A stretch of DNA of 64,000 nucleotides from Deltaproteobacteria bacterium (GTDB lineage: Bacteria; DRYD01): positions 1-64,000 of the forward strand of contig JAPYWL010000001.1 of the NCBI GenBank assembly GCA_028276365.1, in the 5' to 3' direction. Of the stretch, positions 8,805 through 17,770 are shown in pieces. The number at the start of each line of letters is the position of its first letter. Position 1 is the stretch's first letter. The notes under the pieces are model-generated. The model was not told where the DNA came from, did not search any database, and was given only the letters and a program-made list of their open reading frames with translations. The position numbers were made by a program, and so were the translations under genes.

Positions 8805-9983
8805 ATGAATTTTGATATAATAATAGTAGGTAATACAGCGGGAGCTTTATTTAGTAAATATTTTATATCAAAAAGATATAAGGTAAAAATAGCTAATATT
8901 ATACCACCTATTAGTATATTAAAAAACACGTATTTATTGATGTTTTCTGCTACTTTTAGATTACTTAAAGTTCAATTTAGATCAATTTTATCTAATCCCA
9001 TCTTTAAATATTATAAATCTTTTTCTTTTAAATTTGCTAATAAAATTTTTAATATAGATGTAGATAAGAGTGTTTTTTTTGTAACAGAGTTAGAACTTTT
9101 AAAACAGTATATTAATTCTATTATTTCTGATAATATTTATCAAAAATCTTTTAGTAACTCCATTAAGGATATTTACTATGATAATTCAAAGTGGTATGTT
9201 AAATTAGATAATAATAAAGTAATTATTGGGCAATATTTATTAATATGTGAGGATTTTTGGGGATTAACTTGGAATATTTTGAATATTTCACTAAAACATA
9301 ATGGTGGCTGGATTATTAAAGTACCTAATTTTGAAAAAAATAATGATTCTAAGCAACAAAAGATTATTTTTTCATTTGGAGATACTAAAAAGAGCGTAAT
9401 CTGGGGAAATGCTTCTTTTGTCTTTGCTAATTATATTGATAGAGAATACTCTATTGATAATACTATTAATAAATTTTTATTAAATAATTTCGAGATTTTT
9501 AGGAATTATAAAATTGTTTCTTGGGATAAGTATGTTTTACCTTTTGCTTATAAATCTGATGAAATAAAAGAAAATTATTTAAAACTTGATTCTAAGTTAT
9601 TGAATTCAAAATTATTTATAATTTCTGAATATTTAGGCTTGACTTCTACTTTATATCCTGACTTAACTTATTTAACAGCTTTATTAGCTAATGATATTAT
9701 TAATTCGTTAGATCGTAATGATTATAATTTCAATTATTCTATTGAGCATATTTTAAAAACTATAGAAGCTAATTATGTTTTCTACAAGATAATGAATTTT
9801 ATATATAGATATCCTTTAGTTTTTATAAATAATTTTGAAACTAATTTTAAAGATTATTTTATTAATTTTTTACTGGGAGATCTTAGTTTATTTGAATTTG
9901 ATAAAATTTTAGCTAATAATTTTGGTAATTATTATGAACCAATACAAATAACACTTAGTGATAAAGCTTTACAAGATAATTAA
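8805..9983 (+). CDS. Divergent FAD-dependent oxidoreductase-like protein
   Basis: 392 residues, not firmly recognised. The N-terminus (FDIIIVGNTAGALFSKYFISKRYKVKIA, residues 3-30, quoted as FDIIIVGNTAGA ... KVKIA) has the strand-loop-helix of a Rossmann FAD site, but the loop reads GNTAGA instead of GxGxxG. Late in the protein, LFIISEYLGLTSTLYPDLTYLTALLANDIINSL sits where geranylgeranyl-reductase and lycopene-cyclase type flavoproteins have GDAaG---P--geGI--Am. The catalytic glycines are only partly kept. A prenyl-reductase-like or halogenase-like flavoprotein is the best guess; loss of FAD binding is possible. It sits in the + strand run, 26 bases after the MBL hydrolase and 54 before a glycosyltransferase, so a lipid-related role would fit the context, though weakly. 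Confidence 0.45.
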   Translation: MNFDIIIVGNTAGALFSKYFISKRYKVKIANIIPPISILKNTYLLMFSATFRLLKVQFRSILSNPIFKYYKSFSFKFANKIFNIDVDKSVFFVTELELLKQYINSIISDNIYQKSFSNSIKDIYYDNSKWYVKLDNNKVIIGQYLLICEDFWGLTWNILNISLKHNGGWIIKVPNFEKNNDSKQQKIIFSFGDTKKSVIWGNASFVFANYIDREYSIDNTINKFLLNNFEIFRNYKIVSWDKYVLPFAYKSDEIKENYLKLDSKLLNSKLFIISEYLGLTSTLYPDLTYLTALLANDIINSLDRNDYNFNYSIEHILKTIEANYVFYKIMNFIYRYPLVFINNFETNFKDYFINFLLGDLSLFEFDKILANNFGNYYEPIQITLSDKALQDN

Positions 9984-10037
9984 ATATTTATTATAATATT
10001 TTTTTTAAGAAATTATCTTATAAAGGAAATATTTTCA

Positions 10038-11261
10038 ATGAAGCAAATTATAATTCATTTTAGTGATTGCTTTTATCCAAGAATAAATGGGGTTACCTCT
10101 GCTATCTCTTCTATTGTTTACTCACTAAAAGATGATTTTATTAATGTCTTAATAGCTCCTAATTATGAACAAAAAAATAATGATAAAATAGAAATAGAAA
10201 ATTATAAAGATTACTTAACAGTTGTTAGAGTACCATCTTATGTATTTTTATTTAATAAAGAAGATAGATTTATGAGTTTTTCTAATAATGTTGTTAAACA
10301 AATTTTTTACTTTATTTATAATAATTTCACTTCTTATAATTGGATTATTTTTAATCACAATATATTTAACTCTTTTTTTATTGCTTTAAAATTTTATAAA
10401 TATTTTATTAATTACAATGTTAAAATGAACAAAAACAATAATATAAAAAAAATATTTTATTTTCATACATTTTGGGAATATTATATTCATTATGTACCTT
10501 TACCCTCTTATATTTCTAAATTTATTTTGAAATTACTTAATAGAAAAGTTATAGAAAATTCTGATGTAATATTAGTAGCTAATGAATATGTTAAAAATTA
10601 TATTCTACAAAATTATTTTAAGAATTTTAATAATGATATAATTAATAGAATAAAGGTTTTACCTTTACCTTTAAATGTGATTTTTTGGGAAGATAAGGAA
10701 CTTGAAATTGATCAAACTTTAAAGAATAAGAAATATATAATGTATGCTGGTAGATTAGCTAAAGAAAAAAATTTATTTTTTTTAATAGATATTTTTAAAG
10801 AGATTAGTTTAATGGATAATAGTTTTGAATTTTATATATGTGGAGATGGACCTGATAAAAATAAATTAGTTAATTATGTTATTAAAAATAATCTACAACA
10901 TAAAGTAATATTTACAGGTTATTTAGATCAAGAGTTAATTAGAAGGTATTATAAATTTAGTCAAGCAGTTTTATTTGTATCAAAAACAGAAACTTTAGGA
11001 TTAGTTTTACTTGAAGCTATGGCCCAAAAAACTCTTGTCATAGCTCTAAACGTTAAACCCTTTAATAATATAATTACAAATAATTATAACGGTTTACTTA
11101 TTGATACTGAAGATCCTAAATTATTTGCTATTAAAATAATAGAAGCTCTTAATAATAAAGAACTAATTAATAAAGTAAAGGAAAATGGATTTAATTTCTC
11201 ATTAAATTATCATCCTAAAACTTTTAATCAAAATTTTATTAAAATAATTAATTATGAATAA
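10038..11261 (+). CDS. GT4-family glycosyltransferase
   Basis: A cytosolic or membrane-associated GT-B fold enzyme of 407 residues that uses a nucleotide sugar. The N-terminus FYPRINGVTSAISSI is typical of the GT4 subgroup that makes glycolipids (diacylglycerol glucosyltransferases, PimB-like mannosyltransferases). The C-terminal donor domain has GRLAKEKN, then the E-x7-E motif in SKTETLGLVLLEAMAQ. Residues 130-145 are Lys/Asn-rich and probably a surface loop. The exact donor and acceptor cannot be told. It is followed after 8 bases by the pseudouridine synthase gene. A weak Shine-Dalgarno (AAAGGA) lies about 12 bases before the ATG. Confidence 0.85.
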   Translation: MKQIIIHFSDCFYPRINGVTSAISSIVYSLKDDFINVLIAPNYEQKNNDKIEIENYKDYLTVVRVPSYVFLFNKEDRFMSFSNNVVKQIFYFIYNNFTSYNWIIFNHNIFNSFFIALKFYKYFINYNVKMNKNNNIKKIFYFHTFWEYYIHYVPLPSYISKFILKLLNRKVIENSDVILVANEYVKNYILQNYFKNFNNDIINRIKVLPLPLNVIFWEDKELEIDQTLKNKKYIMYAGRLAKEKNLFFLIDIFKEISLMDNSFEFYICGDGPDKNKLVNYVIKNNLQHKVIFTGYLDQELIRRYYKFSQAVLFVSKTETLGLVLLEAMAQKTLVIALNVKPFNNIITNNYNGLLIDTEDPKLFAIKIIEALNNKELINKVKENGFNFSLNYHPKTFNQNFIKIINYE

Positions 11262-11269
11262 TTTTAATT

Positions 11270-12259
11270 ATGAGTAATTTACAATTTTTAATAGAAAATG
11301 ATTATAATCGAAGGATAGATAAATTTTTATCTGAAAAACTTAACCTAAGTAGAAGCTACATAAAATATTTAATTGAAAATAATTTAGTTAAAGTTAATAA
11401 TAAAATAATTAAGAGTAGTTATATCTTAAAAAAGGGAGATGAAATTATTATTAACTTAAAAAATAAAAATACAATATATACTAATGATAAAACTTTTGGT
11501 AATGATTTAATATATAATAAAGATCAAAATTTTATTAAGCTTATTATGGAAAATACTAAAATTTTATATGAAGATGAAGAGGTTATTATAATTGAAAAAT
11601 TACCTATAGTAGTTAATAAGGTTAGTAAAGATAGTTTTTCAGTTATTGATTATCTTTTGTTAAAAAGAATAGATCCGTTTATAGTACATAGGTTAGATAG
11701 ACAGACTACGGGATGCTTAATCGTTGCTAAAAATTATGAAACTGCTTTAAAATTATCTGAACTCTTTAAAAATAGAAAAGTTATAAAGAAATATTATGCA
11801 ATCGTTGAAGGTGATTTCCCTTATAATTCTATAAACATAGAAGGAGATATATTTAGCACTAAGAATCCTTTAAAAAAAGAGATTGTATCTTATGGAAAAA
11901 ATGCTATCACTATTGTTAATAAGATAAAAACTATTCCTTCTAATAATTTCCTTAATTTACTTAAAGATAAATATGAATTTGAAATTATAAATCCCTATAA
12001 TAATATAAAATATTTTTCTTTAGTTAATATAAATATCCTAACTGGTAGGACTCATCAAATCAGAGTACATCTTAGTTATCTTAAATACCCTATTGTAGGA
12101 GATTATAAATACAATAGTAATTTTAAATTTTATCTTAAGCTTTATATTGATGATGTTTTATATAAATTAGAAACTTTTTTTTTACATTCTTATTACTTAG
12201 AGCTAGATAAATACAAAGTTATATCTAAACCTGTTTGGCTAGATTTTATAATTTTTTAA
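11270..12259 (+). CDS. RluA-family 23S rRNA pseudouridine synthase
   Basis: Converts uridine to pseudouridine in RNA, most likely 23S rRNA. An S4 RNA-binding domain occupies about residues 12-65 (RRIDKFLSEKL, SRSYIKYLIENNLVKVN, YILKKGDEI). The catalytic domain has HRLDRQTTG with the catalytic Asp at residue 143. It ends with the family motif TGRTHQIRVHL and then YPIVGDYKY. At 329 residues the length is normal for RluD-type enzymes with an N-terminal S4 domain. Which uridines it modifies (RluC or RluD sites) cannot be decided. The ATG lies 8 bases after the glycosyltransferase stop and has no Shine-Dalgarno, which suggests translational coupling. Confidence 0.92.
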   Translation: MSNLQFLIENDYNRRIDKFLSEKLNLSRSYIKYLIENNLVKVNNKIIKSSYILKKGDEIIINLKNKNTIYTNDKTFGNDLIYNKDQNFIKLIMENTKILYEDEEVIIIEKLPIVVNKVSKDSFSVIDYLLLKRIDPFIVHRLDRQTTGCLIVAKNYETALKLSELFKNRKVIKKYYAIVEGDFPYNSINIEGDIFSTKNPLKKEIVSYGKNAITIVNKIKTIPSNNFLNLLKDKYEFEIINPYNNIKYFSLVNINILTGRTHQIRVHLSYLKYPIVGDYKYNSNFKFYLKLYIDDVLYKLETFFLHSYYLELDKYKVISKPVWLDFIIF

Positions 12260-12345
12260 AAATTTTAAAGCTAAAAGGAAAAAGCTAATAAAAGGTAGTA
12301 AATATAATATAGCACTATAAATATTAGGGTAATTATAATAAGAAT

Positions 12346-13332
12346 ATGTTGATATTTTTGGTAGGTTTTATTGTATTTTTAGTAGTCTATTTTTTAATAG
12401 GGTATTATATAAGGTTTTATGGTTTTAAAGTAGGTCAAGAGATTAGAGAAGATGCTCCTAAACATCATATCCTAAAAAAAGGCACTCCTACTGCTGCAGG
12501 TGTTATTTTTATTACTATCCCCTCTATTTTTTCTTTTTTCGTTTTACTTAAATATGCTAATTTATATTTATCGCTGCTTTTTATTATTTTAGTATTAGGT
12601 TCTATGTTAATTGGATTTATTGATGATTATTTTAAAATAATTAATAAAAGAAATCTAGGACTAAAAGCAAGACATAAAATATTTTTACAAATCATAATAA
12701 CTACTTTATCTTTTTTACTATTATATTTTTCTAATAGTTTTTTTGTGAATAATTTCAATATCAACTTTACTCAAATTAAGGTGGTAAATAGTGTATATGA
12801 TTTAGGATATATTGGATATTATTTATTTTTATTTTTTTTAATTTCGGGTGTTAGTAATGCTACTAATTTAACTGATGGATTAGATGGATTAGCTGCTACT
12901 TTAAGTATTATTACTTTGATAGGATTTATAATAATTTGTTTAATGTTTTCTAAACTTGTTTTTGTAAGTATAGTTTTATTTTTTATATTTTCTTTGATTG
13001 CGTTTTTGATTTATAATTTTCCTAAAGCTAAGGTTATGATGGGAGATAGTGGGTCTTTAAGTTTAGGAGCTCTATTTACGTTCTTGGCTATTATACTTAA
13101 AATTGAGCCTGTTTTGTTGTTTTTGGGATTTATGTTTTTTATAGTTACTTTATCTGTTATTCTTCAAGTTATTTATTTTAAAATTACTAAAGGAAAAAGA
13201 TTATTTTATATAACTCCTTTACATCATCATTACGAAATGTTAGGATATACAGAAAAAGAAATATTACTTAGATTCTCTTTACTACATAGTTTAGTAGTTT
13301 TTATTGGTATTAGTATTTTAAAATTTTATTAA
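12346..13332 (+). CDS. mraY: Phospho-N-acetylmuramoyl-pentapeptide transferase
   Basis: An integral membrane enzyme of 328 residues that attaches phospho-MurNAc-pentapeptide to undecaprenyl phosphate (lipid I synthesis). Family landmarks: KKGTPTAAGVIF after the first membrane helix, IDDYFK followed by NLGLKARHKI, NATNLTDGLDGLA, MMGDSGSLSLGA, and the MraY-specific ITPLHHHYEMLGYTEKEILLRF. These separate it from the WecA-type relative at 52983-53954. It is the last gene of the first + strand run and converges on sufS. mraY usually sits in a mur/fts cluster; here no other mur gene is near. Eighty-six bases without a gene precede it. Confidence 0.96.
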   Translation: MLIFLVGFIVFLVVYFLIGYYIRFYGFKVGQEIREDAPKHHILKKGTPTAAGVIFITIPSIFSFFVLLKYANLYLSLLFIILVLGSMLIGFIDDYFKIINKRNLGLKARHKIFLQIIITTLSFLLLYFSNSFFVNNFNINFTQIKVVNSVYDLGYIGYYLFLFFLISGVSNATNLTDGLDGLAATLSIITLIGFIIICLMFSKLVFVSIVLFFIFSLIAFLIYNFPKAKVMMGDSGSLSLGALFTFLAIILKIEPVLLFLGFMFFIVTLSVILQVIYFKITKGKRLFYITPLHHHYEMLGYTEKEILLRFSLLHSLVVFIGISILKFY

Positions 13333-13416
13333 AACTAGTTCCTTCATTTTGCTTAATCTTGCTAATTTTTTTTAAGATATATTAGAAAATTTTTAAAGAT
13401 TCAGTAAAAAAGTAGA

Positions 13417-14676
13417 TTATATTTTAAAAATTTTCTTTACTTCTTTTATAGCTTCTATGAGTTTATCTATTTCATCAAAGGTATTATAGAAAGCTAAGCT
13501 TACTCTACATGTAGAATCTACATTTAGTTTTTTATTTATTAATTGAGTACAATGATGACCTACTCTTATAACTATATCAAAATTATCTAATATAGTTGCT
13601 ACATCATGCGAATGTACATTTTTAACATTAAATGGTACTATAGCAAATCTATTATCATTAGGTTTATTTTTATTGTATCCATATAGTTCTATAAATTCTA
13701 ATTTTTTTAATTCATTAACTAAATATTGAGTTAATTCTAATTCATATTCTTGATAATTATAGTATTCTATGTTTTGTAGATATTGTATTACATGAGAAAA
13801 AGAGTATACTTGTGATATAGCGGGTGTACCTGGTTCAAAGAAATAAGGAAAACTTAATAATCCTATGTCTATTAAATCATCATCAATATTAACTTTAGAA
13901 ACAATTCCTCCACCAGATAATGCTGGAATTTTCTTATTTATATTTTTTAAATGCTTTTGATTTATATATACTATACCTAATCCAGTTGGTCCATATAGTT
14001 TATGAGCGCTAAATACCATAAAATCAATATCTAATTCTTTAACATTTATTTTATTATGTACTATTCCCTGAGTAGCATCTACTACTAAAATTATATGTTT
14101 CTCTTTTGCTAATTTTGAAATATTTTTTATATCATTAACCACCCCTAACACATTGGACATATAAGTAATTGATATAGCTTTAGTTTTAGGAGTAATTAAT
14201 TTTTCAAGATCATTTAAATCCAACTCTAAATTATCATTTAACTTCCAAATTTTTATCTTAAAATTAAAAATTTTTGATAGGTAAACAAACGGTAATAGAT
14301 TGGAATGGTGTTCCATTTGAGTTAATATAACTTCATCTCCTTCTTTAAGGTAATTATAAGCTAAGAATAAAGCTAAGTAGTTAAGTCCATAGGTAGCATT
14401 ATATGTAAAGAATATTTCGTTAAAGTTAGAGTTTATGAATTTTGAGATAACATCTCTTGATTTGTCAAAAAGCTCAGTAGTATGAAATGAGAATTTACTA
14501 GCAGTTCTATTAACATTTGAATAATATTTTTCTAGTAATTCTTTTTCTTTTTCTATTAAGATATATGGTTTTTGAGTAGTTGCTGCGTTATCTAAATATA
14601 TTACATTCGGATTATTATAAAAAAACGGAAAATCTTTTCTTATTTTGATTATGTTTTCTTTTGTCATTGTTTTCAT
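13417..14676 (-). CDS. sufS: SufS-type cysteine desulfurase
   Basis: A PLP enzyme that takes sulfur from cysteine for iron-sulfur cluster assembly. LDNAATTQKP near the N-terminus, QMEHHSN, VDATQG (Asp200) and SAHKLYGPTGLG (PLP Lys226) are all typical. The catalytic cysteine is in RVGHHCTQ (Cys376), where SufS enzymes have RxGHHCaQ, which places it in group II desulfurases rather than IscS. Length 419 is normal; an in-frame ATG at codon 4 is an equally good start. SufU, sufB, sufC and sufD are not adjacent. It lies 11 bases after pgk on the same strand and probably shares its transcript. Confidence 0.95.
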   Translation of the reverse strand: MKTMTKENIIKIRKDFPFFYNNPNVIYLDNAATTQKPYILIEKEKELLEKYYSNVNRTASKFSFHTTELFDKSRDVISKFINSNFNEIFFTYNATYGLNYLALFLAYNYLKEGDEVILTQMEHHSNLLPFVYLSKIFNFKIKIWKLNDNLELDLNDLEKLITPKTKAISITYMSNVLGVVNDIKNISKLAKEKHIILVVDATQGIVHNKINVKELDIDFMVFSAHKLYGPTGLGIVYINQKHLKNINKKIPALSGGGIVSKVNIDDDLIDIGLLSFPYFFEPGTPAISQVYSFSHVIQYLQNIEYYNYQEYELELTQYLVNELKKLEFIELYGYNKNKPNDNRFAIVPFNVKNVHSHDVATILDNFDIVIRVGHHCTQLINKKLNVDSTCRVSLAFYNTFDEIDKLIEAIKEVKKIFKI

Positions 14677-14687
14677 TATGTTTTAGT

Positions 14688-15869
14688 TTATATATTACTT
14701 TTAACATTGAGGATATATTCTAAAGCATCAAGGGTTTCTTTTTCAAGGAATTCTAAGGTAGCACCTCCACCGGTTGATATAAAATCTATTTTGGATTTGT
14801 ATTCAGGAACTGTATTTATGAAATTAACGGTGTCTCCTCCTCCTATTACTTTAAAAGCATTTGATTCTGCTAATGTTTTAATTATTTCAAGGCTACCTTG
14901 GTTATAGCCTTTTTCAAAGATCCCAGTAGGCCCATTCCAAAATATAGTATTTGCACTTAAAATTACATTTTTTATTTCTTCATTAATTAAAGCATCTACT
15001 ATTATATCATTATCATTTATTTCTTTTATATTTTTTTTAAATTTATTATTGGGATTATTTATGTCATCTGTTGTTATAAATTCAGTAGGTAATATTATTG
15101 AGCTATTATTTATTAAATTAGATACATTTATTTCTTCAAAAAAGGATTTACCAATATTAAAATTAAGGAATTTATATAAAGTTAAACAAGCTGCACCTGT
15201 TATAATCATTTTATCACATTTATTTAATAAATTATTAATAAGGTTTAATTTATCAGATACTTTAGCACCTCCAAGAATAATTAGATACGGTTTTTTTGGA
15301 TTTAGTAATTTATATAAATTAATAATTTCTTCTTTTACTAATAAACCGAAATAAGTTGGTAAATAATTTGAGATTCCTGCTACTGAGGAATGAACTCTAT
15401 GTAAAGACCCAAAAGCATCATTTACAAAAATGTCCCCTAAATTAGCGTATTTCTTTGCTAATTCCAAATCATTCTTAGTTTCTCCATTAAAAAATCTAAC
15501 ATTTTCTACTAAATAAATATTTTTACCTTTATATTCTATTTGCGTATCTATATCTTCTATAAATTCAAAATTAGAAGAATTAAATAAGTTATTTTCTTTT
15601 ATAAAATTGTAAATAATTTTGGTAGTATATTTTTGTTTATCTTCTTCAGTTTTAGGCCTTCCTAAGTGAGTTAATAAAATTATATCATTATTTTGTTCTA
15701 AAAGGAAGTTAATTGTTTTTAAGGAATTAATGATTCTTGTTGAATCTAATACTGTTTTATTATCTTTTATTGGAACGTTGTAATCTACTCTTAAGATTAC
15801 TCTTTTATTTTTCAGTAAATCCTGATTATTATCTATAAAAAATGGGCTTATTTTATTTAGGATATCCAT
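14688..15869 (-). CDS. pgk: Phosphoglycerate kinase
   Basis: The ATP-generating glycolytic step from 1,3-bisphosphoglycerate to 3-phosphoglycerate. Residues 23-33 RVILRVDYNVP, then LLTHLGRP, VENVRF, NDAFGSLHRVHSS, LGGAKVSDKL, FWNGPTGIFE and the ATP-site loop GGGDTVNF with STGGGATLEFL are the standard PGK signatures in order. The 393-residue length is usual. A good Shine-Dalgarno (AAAGGGGGA) precedes the ATG. It is divergent from the tRNA-Pro/dnaA unit, with 195 bases between. No other glycolytic gene is adjacent. Confidence 0.97.
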   Translation of the reverse strand: MDILNKISPFFIDNNQDLLKNKRVILRVDYNVPIKDNKTVLDSTRIINSLKTINFLLEQNNDIILLTHLGRPKTEEDKQKYTTKIIYNFIKENNLFNSSNFEFIEDIDTQIEYKGKNIYLVENVRFFNGETKNDLELAKKYANLGDIFVNDAFGSLHRVHSSVAGISNYLPTYFGLLVKEEIINLYKLLNPKKPYLIILGGAKVSDKLNLINNLLNKCDKMIITGAACLTLYKFLNFNIGKSFFEEINVSNLINNSSIILPTEFITTDDINNPNNKFKKNIKEINDNDIIVDALINEEIKNVILSANTIFWNGPTGIFEKGYNQGSLEIIKTLAESNAFKVIGGGDTVNFINTVPEYKSKIDFISTGGGATLEFLEKETLDALEYILNVKSNI

Positions 15870-15951
15870 AGCTAAGTCCCCCTTTAGAATTATATTTTAT
15901 TATATTTTATTTTTTATTATTTTTAGTTAATAGATTCTCATTTTTATATTC

Positions 15952-15980
15952 TTTAAGCAAGCTAAAACCCCTTTTATAAT
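15952..15980 (+). promoter_or_regulatory. Possible promoter for tRNA-Pro and dnaA
   Basis: A perfect -10 hexamer TATAAT lies at 15975-15980, 17 bases after a poor -35 (TTTAAG at 15952-15957, three of six matches). A second TATAAT is at 15996-16001. In DNA this AT-rich such matches arise easily, so this is only a suggestion. I see no DnaA boxes in the 195-base divergent spacer. Confidence 0.3.
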
Positions 15981-16064
15981 GAAGTTACATTAAGATATAA
16001 TAAGTTATATTAAAAGAAGGATAATATATTAAAATAGAAAATAAATTAAAAGGAGAAAGTGGAG

Positions 16065-16138
16065 CGGGGTGTAGCTTAGCTTGGGAGAGCGCCATGTTCG
16101 GGACGTGGAGGTCGTGGGTTCAAATCCCACCACCCCGA
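16065..16138 (+). tRNA. tRNA-Pro (anticodon CGG)
   Basis: A full 74-base cloverleaf. The acceptor stem CGGGGTG pairs with CACCCCG, leaving discriminator A at 16138. The D stem GCTT/GAGC, anticodon stem CCATG/CGTGG with loop TTCGGGA, and T stem GTGGG/CCCAC with loop TTCAAAT are all intact. The loop gives anticodon CGG with G37, which reads the proline codon CCG. The C1-G72 pair with A73 is typical of bacterial tRNA-Pro. The CCA end is not encoded. The gene is GC-rich in an AT-rich region and ends 13 bases before the dnaA start codon. Confidence 0.97.
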
Positions 16139-16151
16139 TAAATACTAAACA

Positions 16152-17432
16152 ATGAATACTCAAGAGTTTATTAATGTATTCATAGATGAGTTAGGTCAAG
16201 TTGCTTATGACATATGTTTTAATTTATCTACTACTACCTTAGATTTTAATTTAAAAACTTTAAAAATAGTAACTAATGACAGATCTTTAATGAATTGGAT
16301 TGAAAGTAAATATGTACCTGTTATATCTGAGATATTAGAAAGAGTATATAATGAAAAATGGGAAGTTCAAGTAGTTTTGTCATCTGAAGGTCAAGTTGAA
16401 ACTTTGGAATACCATGAACAATTAAATCCGTTCTTTACTTTTGAGAATTTTGTTGTAGGTAATAGCAATCAATTTGCTTATGCTGCTGCTTTAGCAGTAG
16501 CTCAAAAACCGGGAAAAAATTATAACCCATTATTTATTTATGGATTTACTGGTTTGGGAAAAACTCACTTAATGCACGCTATTGGCAATTATTTAACTCG
16601 CAAAAAAAATACTAAAAAAATAATATATATAAGTAGTGAAAAATTTGTTAATGATTTGATTAATTCAATAAAAGAGAAAAAAATAGAGGAATTTAGAGGT
16701 AAATATAGAAAATCGGATTTGATATTAATAGATGATATCCAGTTTTTAGTTGGTAAGGAAAGAACTCAGGAAGAATTATTCCATACTTTTAATGATTTAT
16801 ACTTATCTAATAAGCAAATAGTGATTACAAGTGATAGACCTCCCAAAGACTTAGAAGGTATAGAAGATAGATTAAAATCAAGATTTCAAGGAGGATTAAT
16901 AGCTGATGTTCAACTACCTGACTTTGAAACTCGTAAAGCTATTGTTAAGAAAAAATTAGAGAAATATAATATAGAGTTAGAAGAAGGGGTTATAGATTAT
17001 TTAGCTAAAAATTTTAGAGATAATGTAAGAGAATTAGAAGGTGCATTGCTTAAAATAATTGCTTTCTCTGATATGGAAAATATTAAAAAAGTATCAGTAG
17101 ATAAAGCAAAAGAAATATTAAAAGATTTGGTCAATATAGAACAGCAGATAAAAGTAGAAGATATTCTAGAAGCTGTCTTAAATTATTTTAATATAACCAA
17201 AGAAGAATTATTTTCTAATTCTCGGGAAAAAAGAATAGTGTATACGAGACAAGTTTTTACTTATTTATTAAGAGATATTTTGGGATTATCTTTTAAAAGT
17301 ATTGGAAATATTTTAGGTGGTAAGGATCACACTACTATTATGCATTCTTATGAAAAAATTAATATTATGCTAGCTAGTCCCAAGGTTTATAATGATATAT
17401 ATACCATAAAAAAATTTTTAAATAGAAACTAA
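16152..17432 (+). CDS. dnaA: Chromosomal replication initiator DnaA
   Basis: The AAA+ protein that opens the replication origin. Domain I occupies about residues 1-75. The linker is short, and the AAA+ domain starts at FTFENFVVGNSN. Walker A is GFTGLGKT (131-138) and Walker B is LILIDDIQFL. The DNA-binding domain IV ends with GGKDHTTIMHSYEKI, the DnaA signature. At 426 residues it is on the short side because domain II is almost absent. The ATG follows the tRNA-Pro 3' end by only 13 bases with no Shine-Dalgarno, so the message may be released by tRNA 3' processing. No dnaN follows; a SemiSWEET gene begins 10 bases after the stop. Confidence 0.97.
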   Translation: MNTQEFINVFIDELGQVAYDICFNLSTTTLDFNLKTLKIVTNDRSLMNWIESKYVPVISEILERVYNEKWEVQVVLSSEGQVETLEYHEQLNPFFTFENFVVGNSNQFAYAAALAVAQKPGKNYNPLFIYGFTGLGKTHLMHAIGNYLTRKKNTKKIIYISSEKFVNDLINSIKEKKIEEFRGKYRKSDLILIDDIQFLVGKERTQEELFHTFNDLYLSNKQIVITSDRPPKDLEGIEDRLKSRFQGGLIADVQLPDFETRKAIVKKKLEKYNIELEEGVIDYLAKNFRDNVRELEGALLKIIAFSDMENIKKVSVDKAKEILKDLVNIEQQIKVEDILEAVLNYFNITKEELFSNSREKRIVYTRQVFTYLLRDILGLSFKSIGNILGGKDHTTIMHSYEKINIMLASPKVYNDIYTIKKFLNRN

Positions 17433-17442
17433 AATATATATT

Positions 17443-17721
17443 ATGTTTGAGTTAAATATAAAAAATTTAATAGGATTATTAGGGATGATAATATTGGTAA
17501 GTTCTTGGATACCCCAAACTTTTGAAACTATTAAATCTAAAAAATGCCCTTTAAATATTAATTTTATTTTACTTTACACTTTTTCTTCTTTATTATTAAC
17601 TATTTATTCTCTGTTAATAAAGGATCTTGTATTTTTAATACTTAATTTTTTAGCTTTTTTACAAAGTTTTATTAATTTATATATTAAATTGTTTTATGAA
17701 AAACTGAAGAAAGAAAATTGA
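17443..17721 (+). CDS. SemiSWEET-type PQ-loop sugar transporter
   Basis: A 92-residue membrane protein with three hydrophobic helices, the size of one SemiSWEET half-transporter that works as a dimer to let sugars pass. The first helix contains the PQ motif in LVSSWIPQTFETIKSKKC, followed by helices around residues 38-55 and 60-82. The short charged tail KLKKEN is cytosolic. It starts 10 bases after dnaA with no Shine-Dalgarno, and so is probably translated by coupling. The transported sugar is unknown. A PQ-loop protein of another function is possible, but the motif position and size fit well. Confidence 0.8.
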   Translation: MFELNIKNLIGLLGMIILVSSWIPQTFETIKSKKCPLNINFILLYTFSSLLLTIYSLLIKDLVFLILNFLAFLQSFINLYIKLFYEKLKKEN

Positions 17722-17770
17722 AAAAGGATTATAAATAAAATAAGAAAATAAAAAGAAGGGAGCTATTTAA

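Noticed and set aside
14707-15354. + strand open frames inside pgk
   Set aside because: They are shadows of a confidently identified gene on the other strand.
15870-16064. Replication origin next to dnaA
   Set aside because: The divergent A/T-rich spacer is suggestive, but I find no TTATNCACA-type DnaA boxes or 13-mer repeats, and dnaN is not adjacent.
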